In this document: piece by piece, positions 26,251-35,047 of the stretch | Numbering within the stretch: position 1 is the first letter of the stretch | How the letters are laid out: each line of letters begins with the position of its first letter | Translations under genes and position numbers: made by a program | Notes under the pieces: model-generated | Database searches by the model: none | Told to the model about the DNA's origin: nothing | Seen by the model: only the letters and a program-made list of their open reading frames with translations | DNA from: Pseudomonas pudica | GTDB lineage: Bacteria; Pseudomonadota; Gammaproteobacteria; Pseudomonadales; Pseudomonadaceae | Direction of reading: 5' to 3' | DNA length: 64,000 nt | NCBI RefSeq assembly: GCF_015680405.1 | Contig: NZ_JADLJS010000002.1 | Span: 186,001 to 250,000, forward strand

Positions 26251-27162
26251 ATGCTGATCGACGAAGAACTGACCCTCAAGAAGCTGGAAACCTTCCTCGC
26301 CTTCATGCGCACCGGCAACCTCGGCCGCGCTGCCGCGGAGCTGGCCACAAGTGCCGTCAGCGTGCACCGCGCCATCCACTCGCTGGAAAGCGCACTGCGC
26401 TGCCCGCTGTTCAAGCATGAAGGCCGCCAGCTGATCCCGCTGGAAAGCGCCTACGTGCTTGAGAAAAAGGCCCGGCAGCTGATCCAGGACGCCGAGCAGA
26501 TGGTCCGCCAGACCCGCGAGGCCGCCGGCTTCTACGCCGAGCGCTTCCGCCTGGGTGCGCTCTACTCGCTGACGGTGAAAACCGTGCCCAAGCTGGTCAT
26601 GGGCCTCAAGCTGCGCCGCAGCGAACTCAACATCGACCTGACCCTTGGCTCCAACGTCGACCTGCTGCAACGCCTGAAGAATCACGAGTTGGAGGCCATC
26701 CTCGTGTCGCTCGACGAAAGCGTCAGCGACCCGGCCTGCGAGCAGCTGCCGCTGTTCTCCGACGACATCTTCCTCGCCGTGCCCATCGATTCGCCCTTCG
26801 CCGAGCAGGCCGAAGTGGACCTGGCCGACCTGGCCGGCTCCACCTTCATCACCCTGACCCAGGGCTTTGCCACCCACCGCGATGGCGCCCGGGTGTTCCA
26901 GCAGGCCGGCTTCGAACCCAAGGTGGCCATGCAGGTGAACGATATCTTCACCCTGCTGAGCATGGTCAGCTCGGGCGTGGGCTTTGCCCTGCTGCCCGGG
27001 CGGATCGCGGCGGTGTACGAAAACCGGGTCAGGTTGATTGCCCTGAAGCCGCAATATCGCTTGCAGCAGCACATCGGCGTGGTGTTCCTCAAGGCGCGGG
27101 AGCGTGAGCCGAACCTGCTGGCGCTGCTGGCGGAGTGCCGGATGTACAGCCTGGAGCGCTGA
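26251..27162 (+). CDS. LysR-family regulator, MdcR-like
   Basis: The 303-residue regulator starts MLIDEELTLKKLETFLAFMR and has the helix-turn-helix ATSAVSVHRAIHSLESAL, close to MdcR, the LysR activator of malonate decarboxylase genes in Pseudomonas. The effector domain follows from about residue 95. No mdc genes lie in this window, so if the assignment is right the regulator either acts at a distance or serves another target. The start at 26251 is the family-typical one. MdcR identity rests on N-terminal resemblance from memory. Confidence 0.85.
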   Translation: MLIDEELTLKKLETFLAFMRTGNLGRAAAELATSAVSVHRAIHSLESALRCPLFKHEGRQLIPLESAYVLEKKARQLIQDAEQMVRQTREAAGFYAERFRLGALYSLTVKTVPKLVMGLKLRRSELNIDLTLGSNVDLLQRLKNHELEAILVSLDESVSDPACEQLPLFSDDIFLAVPIDSPFAEQAEVDLADLAGSTFITLTQGFATHRDGARVFQQAGFEPKVAMQVNDIFTLLSMVSSGVGFALLPGRIAAVYENRVRLIALKPQYRLQQHIGVVFLKAREREPNLLALLAECRMYSLER

Positions 27163-27200
27163 GGGGCCTCGGACACAGCTTCTTTTGTTGTTTGCTGCAC

Positions 27201-27297
27201 TGGCCTCTTCGCGGGCTCGCCCGCTCCCACAGGGATGGTGCATTGCCTGAGACCTGCTCGGTACCTGTGGGAGCGGGCAAGCCCGCGAAGTGGCCGG
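27201..27297. repeat. Inverted REP pair (classical type)
   Basis: CTCTTCGCGGGCTCGCCCGC faces GCGGGCAAGCCCGCGAAG, between the convergent LysR and IclR genes. Confidence 0.88.
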
Positions 27298-27308
27298 TAC
27301 AGGCTGAC

Positions 27309-28082
27309 TCAAACCACCAAGGCCCGCTGCACCTCCCCCACCGTTGTCGCCAGGCTGTTCAGGTGCAGGTTCAACACCCGTTCCACCGGCGCCTGGTCCA
27401 GCGGCCAGTGCAAGGCAATGCTCCCGGCCAGGCGCCCTTCGGCATGCACCGGCAGGGCTATCGCGCGGATCAGGAACGGCAAGCGCACCGGGTACTCCCA
27501 GTGCCCTTCGGTGCGCTGGCCGAACCCTTTGTTCGCTTCTTCCTCGATATCGCGCAGCACCGTCTCGTCGCCCACCCGCTCATGGGCCGCCAGGCGCTGC
27601 ACTTCATCAACCGCCAACTCACCCAGGCACGCCCGCCCCATCGCCGAGTGGAAAAGGCTGGCATGGTGCCCGACGATCTGGCAGGTGTGCGGGTAGCGCT
27701 TGCGCAATACCTGGGGGATGGCGCTTTCCATCACCTCCAGCCGCTCGCCGTCGAAACACGACAGGTCGGCCACCAGCCCGGTGCGCTCGCTCAACTCCAG
27801 CAACATGGGCGCTGCGTGCTCCACCAGGCGCCGTTTGAAACGCAGCTGGCGGTCGCCGAACAGGCGCCGCGCGCACAGCCGGTAACGCCGGTCGCTGAGG
27901 CCGCGGTAGACCCAGCCCTGCTCCTGCAAGGTGGCGAGCATGCGCGACACCGTGGCCTTGGGTAGCGCGGTCAGGTAATGCAGTTCTTCCAGGCCCAGCG
28001 CCTGGTGTTCGCCCAGCAGGTCGACGATGGCCAGCGCCCGCTCCACCGAACGCACGCCGCCACTGTCTGCCGTGATACCCAT
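27309..28082 (-). CDS. IclR-family transcriptional regulator
   Basis: The 257-residue protein has the IclR plan. The N-terminal winged helix (RSVERALAIVDLLGEHQAL, LPKATVSRMLATLQEQGWV) spans residues 10-70. A GAF-like effector domain follows, with SAMGRACLGEL near residue 145 and RAIALPVHAEGRLAGSIAL towards the end. It is the last gene of a leftward unit M20 hydrolase, MFS permease, amidase, IclR, so it probably regulates that unit with a pathway intermediate as effector. A candidate operator lies upstream of the M20 gene. Confidence 0.92.
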   Translation of the reverse strand: MGITADSGGVRSVERALAIVDLLGEHQALGLEELHYLTALPKATVSRMLATLQEQGWVYRGLSDRRYRLCARRLFGDRQLRFKRRLVEHAAPMLLELSERTGLVADLSCFDGERLEVMESAIPQVLRKRYPHTCQIVGHHASLFHSAMGRACLGELAVDEVQRLAAHERVGDETVLRDIEEEANKGFGQRTEGHWEYPVRLPFLIRAIALPVHAEGRLAGSIALHWPLDQAPVERVLNLHLNSLATTVGEVQRALVV

Positions 28083-28147
28083 GAGTGTGACCTCCCTGTA
28101 GCTGGATGGTCAGGATAGCCAGCAAGATCCGCGCCTGCCCAGCAGTT

Positions 28148-29602
28148 TCATGGCGTTTGCAGGCTCCGGGGCGGGCGCCGCGCTACCCAACGGGTGAGCT
28201 GTTCATGGGCATGGGCCAGCTGCAACACCGCATGGTCGGCCTGGGCCGGGCCGATGATCTGCAGACCCATCGGCAACCCGGCAGCGTTGAAACCGACCGG
28301 TACGCTGATGCTCGGCAAGCCGGCCAGGGTCGGCCCTATCACCACTTCCATCCAGCGGTGATAGGTGTCCATTGTCCGCCCCCCGACAACCGTTGGCCAA
28401 GGTTGCCGTGCATCGAAAGGGAACACCTGGGCCGATGGCAACAGCAGGTAATCGTAACGCTCGAACAGCTTGCCCAGCGCGCGGTACCAGTCGCTGCGGG
28501 CCACCGAAGCCTGGTACACCGCCGTCGCGCTCAGTTGCAGGCCACCCTCCACCTCCCACTGCGCCTCGGGCTTGAGCAGCGAGCGCTTGCCAGGGTCGGC
28601 ATAGGCCGCACCAAGGTTGCCGTGCACCAGGAAGTGGCGATGGGTCAGCCAGCATTGCCACAAGCGCGCCAGGTCGAACGCCGGCTGGCAGGCTTCGACC
28701 CGGCAGCCCAGTTCGGCGAAGTCCGCCAGGGCCGCTTCGCACAGGCTCAGCACCCCGTCATCCATCGCCAGGTAACCGTCGTAGTCGCCCAGCCAGCCAA
28801 CCCGCACGCCGCGGAAATCGCGCTGCAACCCGGCGGCAAAATCGCGCCGGCCCTCACCCAGCGACAACGGCGCCCGCGCATCGAAGCCCGCCTGGGTCGA
28901 CAACAGCCGCGCCACATCCACCACGCTGCGGCCCATCGGCCCCTCGGTGGCCAGCTGCTGCACGAACAGTTCCGGCGCCGGCCCGTGGGGAACACGGCCC
29001 TGCGACGGGCGCAGGCCATACACGTTGTTGAATGCCGCCGGGTTGCGAAGCGAGCCCATCATGTCGCTGCCATCGGCGACCGGCAGCAGGCGCATGGCCA
29101 GCGCCGCCGCCGCCCCGCCGCTGCTGCCTCCGGCCACCTTGTCCGGGTCGTAGGCGTTGGTGGTGGTGCCGAACAGGGTGTTGTAGGTCTGCGAACCAAG
29201 GCCGAATTCGGGCACATTGCTCTTGCCCACGATCAGCGCCCCACTGGCCCGTACCCGCGCCACGCTGATTGCATCCTGATCGGGCACCTGCTCGGCGAAC
29301 AGCGGCGAGCCCAGGGTGGTGCGCAGCCCGGCAGTGGCGGCCAGGTCCTTGATCGCCTGGGGCATGCCATGCATCCAGCCGCGCGAATGACCACGGGCCA
29401 ACTCGCGGTCACGCTCATCGGCCTCGGCCAGCAGTGCCTCGGCCGGGCGCAGCGACACCAGCGCATTGACCTGCGGGTTGAAGCGTTCGATATGCGCCAG
29501 ATAAGCCTGCATCACCTCCCGGCACGACATCTGGCGGGCATGGATGGCCCGGGACAATGCCTCGGCATCGAGGGCAACGATGGGGTCGATGGCTAGCGGC
29601 AT
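28148..29602 (-). CDS. Amidase (amidase-signature family)
   Basis: This 484-residue enzyme hydrolyses carboxamides to acid and ammonia. The Ser-cisSer-Lys triad is visible as Lys85 in QAIKDLA, Ser160/Ser161 in AGGSSGG and the nucleophile Ser184 in GSDMMGSLRNPA. The usual DTGGS around the nucleophile reads DMMGS here, a small but visible change near the oxyanion region. The ATG at 29602 shares one base with the MFS stop (TGATG), which fixes the start and implies coupling. With the neighbouring M20 amidohydrolase and permease it suggests uptake and hydrolysis of an N-acyl or amide compound. The substrate is unknown. Confidence 0.92.
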   Translation of the reverse strand: MPLAIDPIVALDAEALSRAIHARQMSCREVMQAYLAHIERFNPQVNALVSLRPAEALLAEADERDRELARGHSRGWMHGMPQAIKDLAATAGLRTTLGSPLFAEQVPDQDAISVARVRASGALIVGKSNVPEFGLGSQTYNTLFGTTTNAYDPDKVAGGSSGGAAAALAMRLLPVADGSDMMGSLRNPAAFNNVYGLRPSQGRVPHGPAPELFVQQLATEGPMGRSVVDVARLLSTQAGFDARAPLSLGEGRRDFAAGLQRDFRGVRVGWLGDYDGYLAMDDGVLSLCEAALADFAELGCRVEACQPAFDLARLWQCWLTHRHFLVHGNLGAAYADPGKRSLLKPEAQWEVEGGLQLSATAVYQASVARSDWYRALGKLFERYDYLLLPSAQVFPFDARQPWPTVVGGRTMDTYHRWMEVVIGPTLAGLPSISVPVGFNAAGLPMGLQIIGPAQADHAVLQLAHAHEQLTRWVARRPPRSLQTP

Positions 29603-30912
29603 CACGGTTTCACTCCAAGGTTGAAAGCAGCAGGCTTGCCCGCGCGTGGGGCTTCTTTCAGGCAATAGGTGCCCAGCAGTGTCAGCAGGCAGGCGAACAG
29701 CACATAGAACGATGGCGCCACTGGGGTACCGAGTACCTTGCTCAGCCAGGTGACGATCAACGGGGCGAAGCCGCCGAATACCATCACCGCCACGTTATAG
29801 GCCACCGACACACCGGTAGAACGCACCTCGACCGGGAACTGCTCGGCCAGGGCCGTGGGCGCCGGCCCGAAGAAGCCACCGATGGCGGTGCACAGCAGCA
29901 GCTGCATCACCAGCAGGCGCTCCAGCGACGGCGCGGCAGCCACCCACACATACAACGGGTAGACCATGACGAAGAACGCCAGGGTGAAGGCCATCAGCAC
30001 CGGGCGCCGCCCCAGCCGGTCAGACAACGCCCCGGACAGCGGGATCACCACGGTCATCAGCCCAACGGCAAGCATCTGCACCAGCAGCACCTGGTCCAGC
30101 GGCAGGCCGAGGTTCTTGTGGGCGAAGGTCGGCATGTTCACCAGCACCACGTAGAACGACACCGTCGCGCCACAGGCCAGGCCCATCGATACCAACAGGC
30201 TGCGCCGATGCTCACGCAGCACCTGCCACAGGCTGGGCGACTGGCCCTTGGCCTGGCGGCGCGCCTCGATGAATTCCTCGGGCTCTTCCATGTGCTTGCG
30301 AATCCACAGCCCCACCGGGCCGATCAGCAGGCCGAGCACGAACGGGATACGCCAGCCCCAGCTGTCCAGCGCCGCAGGCGTGCACAAGTGGGTGACCAGG
30401 GCCACCATCGCCGCCCCCGAGAACACCGCCAGGCACTGCCCCACCAGCTGCCACGAGCCATACAGGCCCTTGCGGTGGGCCGGCGCGCTCTCCACCAGGA
30501 AGGCCGTGGCGCTGGCGTACTCGCCGCCGGTGGCAAAACCCTGCAGCATGCGCGCCACCACGATCAGCAGCGGCGCGGCCATGCCGATGGCCAGGTAGTC
30601 GGGGGCAAAGGCGATCATGGCAATCGACACGGTCATCAGCCGGATGATCATCTGCATCGCCGCCTTGCGGCCCTTGCGGTCGGAATACATGCCCAGCAGC
30701 ACGCCGCCCACCGGGCGCATGAAAAAGCCGACGCCGAAGGTGGCCAGGGCCATCAGCAGCGAGGCGTACTCGTCGTCGGAGGGGAAGAACTGCCGGGCGA
30801 TGATGCTGGCCAGAAAGCCGTACACGATAAAGTCATACCACTCCAGGGCGTTGCCGATGACGGCGGCGACCACTTGCCGGGTACGCGACACGCCGGTGCT
30901 CGAAGTCTGCAT
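29602..30912 (-). CDS. MFS transporter of the metabolite:H+ symporter type
   Basis: The 436-residue protein has 12 predicted membrane helices and MHS (ProP/ShiA/KgtP-like) signatures: AAVIGNALEWYDFIVYG at the start, GMYSDRKGRKAAM between helices 2 and 3, and VARMLQGFATGGEYASA. I take the ATG at 30912 because GGAG lies a few bases before it; an upstream in-frame ATG would put that site inside the gene. It belongs to the leftward hydrolase operon, with a one-base overlap with the amidase. Members import carboxylates or osmolytes, here probably an acyl-amide or its acid. Confidence 0.9.
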   Translation of the reverse strand: MQTSSTGVSRTRQVVAAVIGNALEWYDFIVYGFLASIIARQFFPSDDEYASLLMALATFGVGFFMRPVGGVLLGMYSDRKGRKAAMQMIIRLMTVSIAMIAFAPDYLAIGMAAPLLIVVARMLQGFATGGEYASATAFLVESAPAHRKGLYGSWQLVGQCLAVFSGAAMVALVTHLCTPAALDSWGWRIPFVLGLLIGPVGLWIRKHMEEPEEFIEARRQAKGQSPSLWQVLREHRRSLLVSMGLACGATVSFYVVLVNMPTFAHKNLGLPLDQVLLVQMLAVGLMTVVIPLSGALSDRLGRRPVLMAFTLAFFVMVYPLYVWVAAAPSLERLLVMQLLLCTAIGGFFGPAPTALAEQFPVEVRSTGVSVAYNVAVMVFGGFAPLIVTWLSKVLGTPVAPSFYVLFACLLTLLGTYCLKEAPRAGKPAAFNLGVKP

Positions 30913-30993
30913 AGGAAACACTCCACACAATGATTGGGTGATCGCCCAGGCGCGGTCGCGCCCGGATTCCAGCGGCAGTCGTCAACAGGAAGG

Positions 30994-32169
30994 TCAGGCG
31001 GGCGCGAGCCAGCGCTCTGCCAGCGCGCCCCAGTAGGCGGCGCCGGTCAGCAGGATGTCGTCATTGAAGTCGTAGGCCGGGTTGTGCACCATCGGCCGCG
31101 ATACGCCATTGCCGATGAACAGGTAGGCGCCCGGGCAGCGTTGCAGCATCCAGGCGAAGTCTTCGCTGCCCATCAGCTTGCGGGTGTTGCCATCCACTGC
31201 CTCGGCACCGAGCAGCTCCACCCCCACCTGCCGGGCGAAGGCGTTTTCCGCGGCATGGTTGACCAACACCGGGTAGGCCGGGCGATGTTCGATGGTGGCA
31301 CGGCAGCCAAAGCTCTCGGCCTGGTTGACGATGATCGCCCGCACCCGCTCCAGGGTCTGCGCCCGCACCTCGGCGTTCAGCGCTCGCAGGCTCAGGCGCA
31401 GCAGCGCCTGCTGCGGGATCACGTTGGCCGCTTCGCCGGCCTGCAAGGCGCCGACGGTAACCACGGCCGCCTCCTGCGCATCGATATTGCGCGCCACCAC
31501 GGTTTGCAGGGCCATCACCACACTGGCCGCCGCCACCAGCGGGTCGACGGTCAGGTGCGGCATCGAGCCATGGCCGCCAACCCCGTCGAGGGTCACCGTG
31601 AGCAGGTCTTGCGAGGCCATCATCGGCCCCTCGCGAAAGCCCAGGTGCCCGGCCGGCAGCCCGGGCATGTTGTGCATGCCGAACAGTGCATCGCAAGGGA
31701 AGCGCTCCAGCAAACCATCGGCCAGCATTGCCTCGGCGCCACCCTGGCCCTCCTCGGCCGGTTGGAAGATCAGCGTCAGCGTCCCGTCGAACTGCCGGGT
31801 CGCCGCCAGGTAGCGCGCGGCGCCAAGCAGCATGGTGGTATGCCCGTCATGGCCGCAGGCGTGCATGCAGCCTTGGTGCTGGCTGCTGTACGCTGCGCCG
31901 GTGGCTTCGTGGATGGGCAGCGCGTCCATGTCGGCGCGCAGGCCCAGGCGGCGTGGGCTGCTGCCGCTGCGCAGTACGCCGACCACGCCGGTCTTGCCGA
32001 TGCCGGTGTGCACTTCATAGCCCCATTCTTCGAGCAGTCGGGCAACCAGCGCTGAAGTGCGGCTTTCTTCGAAACCCAGTTCCGGGTGAGCGTGGATATC
32101 GTGACGGATTGCGTGCAGGTCGCTGGCCACATCGTTCAGCCAGGCCAGGATGTGCTGATGTCGGGACAT
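30994..32169 (-). CDS. M20D amidohydrolase (hippurate hydrolase-like)
   Basis: This 391-residue metallopeptidase-fold enzyme removes amino acids from N-acyl or N-aroyl conjugates. Metal-binding motifs are in place: HACGHDGH with Cys105, His107 and His110, and PAEEG with Glu139-Glu140. A dimerisation/lid domain lies in the middle (GVGGHGSMPHLTVDPL). The C-terminal GSEDFAWM supplies another metal ligand region. It is the first gene of the operon, 81 bases before the MFS permease. Hippurate hydrolases and indoleacetyl-amino acid hydrolases are the nearest types. Confidence 0.91.
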   Translation of the reverse strand: MSRHQHILAWLNDVASDLHAIRHDIHAHPELGFEESRTSALVARLLEEWGYEVHTGIGKTGVVGVLRSGSSPRRLGLRADMDALPIHEATGAAYSSQHQGCMHACGHDGHTTMLLGAARYLAATRQFDGTLTLIFQPAEEGQGGAEAMLADGLLERFPCDALFGMHNMPGLPAGHLGFREGPMMASQDLLTVTLDGVGGHGSMPHLTVDPLVAAASVVMALQTVVARNIDAQEAAVVTVGALQAGEAANVIPQQALLRLSLRALNAEVRAQTLERVRAIIVNQAESFGCRATIEHRPAYPVLVNHAAENAFARQVGVELLGAEAVDGNTRKLMGSEDFAWMLQRCPGAYLFIGNGVSRPMVHNPAYDFNDDILLTGAAYWGALAERWLAPA

Positions 32170-32292
32170 GTAGAGTCTCCTCGCGCGGGTGGATTCCCGT
32201 TCTTGTTGTTCGCCTTGAGGTCACGACGGGTATGGCAGGTCGTGCTTGGCTGACAGATAAGCGCGAGGAAGCTGGGAGCACAATCGAATCTG

Positions 32293-32309
32293 GTTTCACA
32301 CGGTGGAAC
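32293..32309. promoter_or_regulatory. Candidate IclR operator upstream of the amidohydrolase operon
   Basis: GTTTCAC-ACG-GTGGAAC is a near-perfect inverted repeat (6 of 7 pairs), 124 bases upstream of the M20 gene and 63 bases before the divergent UvrA-like gene. IclR-family regulators bind short palindromes of this kind. The link to the IclR gene in this operon is inference. Confidence 0.4.
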
Positions 32310-32371
32310 ACAAAGTCGTGCCTTTGCTGTTACCTTGAGCGCACTGTTCAGCCAAAGCCAAGGACTGCGTC

Positions 32372-34888
32372 ATGCCCCCACGCCCCACCACCCCCACCGG
32401 CTTCATCCGCGTCCGTGGCGCCCGCGAGCACAACCTCAAGAACATCGATGTCGATATTCCCCGTGACGCACTGGTGGTATTCACCGGCGTGTCCGGCTCG
32501 GGCAAGTCCTCGTTGGCCTTCTCCACTCTCTACGCCGAAGCCCAGCGCCGCTACTTCGAGTCGGTCGCGCCCTATGCGCGACGCCTGATCGACCAGGTTG
32601 GCGTGCCGGATGTCGACGCCATCGAAGGCCTGCCCCCGGCCGTGGCCCTGCAGCAGCAACGCGGCACGCCGAGTGCACGTTCTTCGGTGGGCAGCGTGAC
32701 CACCCTGTCCAGTTCGATCCGCATGCTCTACTCCCGCGCCGGCCACTACCCAGCCGGCCAGGCGATGCTGTATGCCGAGGATTTCTCGCCCAACACGCCG
32801 CAGGGCGCCTGCCCGGAATGCCATGGCATGGGCCGGGTCTACGAAGTGGACGAAGCGACCATGGTCCCCGACCCGTCGCTGACCATCCGCGAGCGCGCCG
32901 TGGCGGCGTGGCCGATGGCCTGGCAGGGCCAGAACCTGCGCGACATTCTGGTGACGCTAGGCTACGACGTCGATATCCCCTGGCGCGACCTGCCACAGGC
33001 GCAGCGTGACTGGATCCTGTTCACCGAAGAAACACCCACCGCGCCGGTGTATGCCGGGTTGACCCCGGCGCAGACCCGCGCCGCCCTCAAGCGCAAGCTA
33101 GAGCCCAGCTACCAGGGCACGTTCATGGGTGCCCGGCGGTACGTGCTGCACACCTTCATGCACTCGCAAAGCGCGCAGATGCGCAAGCGCGTTGCCCAGT
33201 TCATGCGCCCCAGCCCGTGCCCGCTGTGCCAAGGCAAGCGCCTGAAGCGCGAGGCGCTGGGGGTGACCTTCGCCGGCCTGGACATCGCCGAGCTGTCGCA
33301 CCTGTCGCTGCAGGCGCTGGCCGAGGTGTTGCGCAAGGTGGCGGCAGCAGACTACCTGGCACAACAGCAGGACGACCTGACCCTGGAAAAGCGCCTGGCT
33401 GCCCAACGCATCGCCAACGAGCTGCTCGAGCGCATCGACACCCTGCTCGACCTGGGCCTGGGTTATCTGGCCCTGGAGCGCAGCACGCCGACCCTGTCCT
33501 CTGGCGAGCTGCAGCGCTTGCGCCTGGCCACACAACTGAATTCGCAACTGTTCGGCGTGATCTATGTGCTCGACGAGCCTTCGGCCGGTTTGCACCCGGC
33601 CGACAGCGAAGCCCTGTTCGAGGCGCTACAGCGCCTGAAGCACGCTGGCAATTCGGTCTATGTGGTGGAACATGATCTGGACACCATGCGCCGCGCCGAC
33701 TGGCTGGTGGATGTAGGGCCTGCCGCTGGCGAGCATGGCGGCACCATCCTCTACAGCGGGCCGCCCAAGGGCCTGGCCGAGGTCGAGCAGTCGAGCACCC
33801 GTGCCTACCTGTTCAGTGCACCGTCCCAGACCACGCGCACACCACGCCAGGCCCGCGACTGGCTGAAGCTCGAAGGCATCAGCCGCAACAACCTGAACAA
33901 CCTCAGTGCGCAATTCCCGCTGGGCTGCTTTACCGCCGTCACCGGTATTTCCGGTTCGGGCAAGTCGAGCCTGGTCAGCCAGGCCCTGCTGGAGCTGGTG
34001 GGTGCGCACCTGGGCCATGCCGCCCAGCGCAACGAGCCCGAAGAACAGAGCCTGGAAGATGAACCCGAACAGGCCAGCGGCGGGCATGTGAGCGCCGGCC
34101 TTGGCAGCATCAGGCGCCTGGTGCAGGTCGACCAGAAGCCGATCGGCCGTACGCCCCGCTCCAACCTGGCCACCTACACCGGCCTGTTCGACCATGTGCG
34201 CAAGCTGTTCGCCGCTACCGAACAGGCCAAGGCAAAAGGCTTCGATGCCGGGCGTTTCTCCTTCAACGTTGCCAAGGGGCGCTGCGAGAACTGCGAGGGC
34301 GAAGGCTTCGTCAGCGTCGAGTTGCTGTTCATGCCCAGCGTCTATGCGCCCTGCCCGACCTGCCATGGCGCCCGCTACAACCCGGAAACCCTGGCGGTGA
34401 GCTGGCAGGGCATGAACATTGCCCAGGTGCTGCAGCTGACGGTCGACCAGGCCCTGCAGGTGTTTGCCGAACAGCCTGCGGCGCGGCGCTGCCTGCAGGT
34501 GCTGCAGGACATCGGCCTGGGCTACCTGCGCCTGGGCCAGCCGGCCACCGAACTGTCCGGCGGCGAGGCGCAGCGCATCAAGCTGGCCACCGAGCTGCAA
34601 CGCATGGCCCGCGGGGCGACGTTGTATGTACTGGACGAACCTACCAACGGCTTGCACCCGCAGGACATCGACCGGCTGCTGGTGCAGCTCAACCGCCTGG
34701 TCGATGGCGGGCACAGCGTGGTGGTGGTCGAGCATGACATGCGAGTGGTGGCGCAGAGCGACTGGGTGATCGACATCGGGCCGGGGGCCGGGGATGCCGG
34801 GGGCCAGGTGGTGGTCAGCGGTACGCCACAGGTGGTGGCCGGGTGTGCCGAAAGCCGCACTGCAGAGTTTCTGGCCAAGGCCTTGTAG
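32372..34888 (+). CDS. UvrA-like ABC ATPase lacking the UvrB-binding domain
   Basis: This 838-residue protein is a UvrA paralogue with two ABC ATPase halves: Walker A motifs GVSGSGKSS at 39-47 and GISGSGKSS at 525-533, each with a matching LSSGELQRL or LSGGEAQRI signature. Between [11 protein letters not shown] and [14 protein letters not shown] only a dozen residues remain where UvrA has about 130, so the UvrB-binding domain and one CxxC pair of the first zinc module are missing. The second zinc module, CENC and CPTC, is intact. Such UvrA2-like proteins are implicated in resistance to DNA-binding drugs rather than in canonical excision repair. It stands alone. Confidence 0.93.
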   Translation: MPPRPTTPTGFIRVRGAREHNLKNIDVDIPRDALVVFTGVSGSGKSSLAFSTLYAEAQRRYFESVAPYARRLIDQVGVPDVDAIEGLPPAVALQQQRGTPSARSSVGSVTTLSSSIRMLYSRAGHYPAGQAMLYAEDFSPNTPQGACPECHGMGRVYEVDEATMVPDPSLTIRERAVAAWPMAWQGQNLRDILVTLGYDVDIPWRDLPQAQRDWILFTEETPTAPVYAGLTPAQTRAALKRKLEPSYQGTFMGARRYVLHTFMHSQSAQMRKRVAQFMRPSPCPLCQGKRLKREALGVTFAGLDIAELSHLSLQALAEVLRKVAAADYLAQQQDDLTLEKRLAAQRIANELLERIDTLLDLGLGYLALERSTPTLSSGELQRLRLATQLNSQLFGVIYVLDEPSAGLHPADSEALFEALQRLKHAGNSVYVVEHDLDTMRRADWLVDVGPAAGEHGGTILYSGPPKGLAEVEQSSTRAYLFSAPSQTTRTPRQARDWLKLEGISRNNLNNLSAQFPLGCFTAVTGISGSGKSSLVSQALLELVGAHLGHAAQRNEPEEQSLEDEPEQASGGHVSAGLGSIRRLVQVDQKPIGRTPRSNLATYTGLFDHVRKLFAATEQAKAKGFDAGRFSFNVAKGRCENCEGEGFVSVELLFMPSVYAPCPTCHGARYNPETLAVSWQGMNIAQVLQLTVDQALQVFAEQPAARRCLQVLQDIGLGYLRLGQPATELSGGEAQRIKLATELQRMARGATLYVLDEPTNGLHPQDIDRLLVQLNRLVDGGHSVVVVEHDMRVVAQSDWVIDIGPGAGDAGGQVVVSGTPQVVAGCAESRTAEFLAKAL

Positions 34889-34896
34889 CGCCTGCA

Positions 34897-34992
34897 CCGG
34901 CCTCTTCGCGGGTATACCCGCTCCCACAGGGTCACCACAGATCTTGCAAGCTGTGCAGTACCTGTGGGAGCGGGTTTACCCGCGAAGAGGCC
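34897..34992. repeat. Inverted REP pair (classical type)
   Basis: CCGGCCTCTTCGCGGGTATA and its inverse ending CCCGCGAAGAGGCC flank a 35-base spacer. It separates the UvrA-like gene from the efflux genes. Confidence 0.9.
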
Positions 34993-35047
34993 AGTGCAGG
35001 CGATAGACTGTTTTCATCCCCCGGCGCCCTCAAGTACAGTCTGCCCC

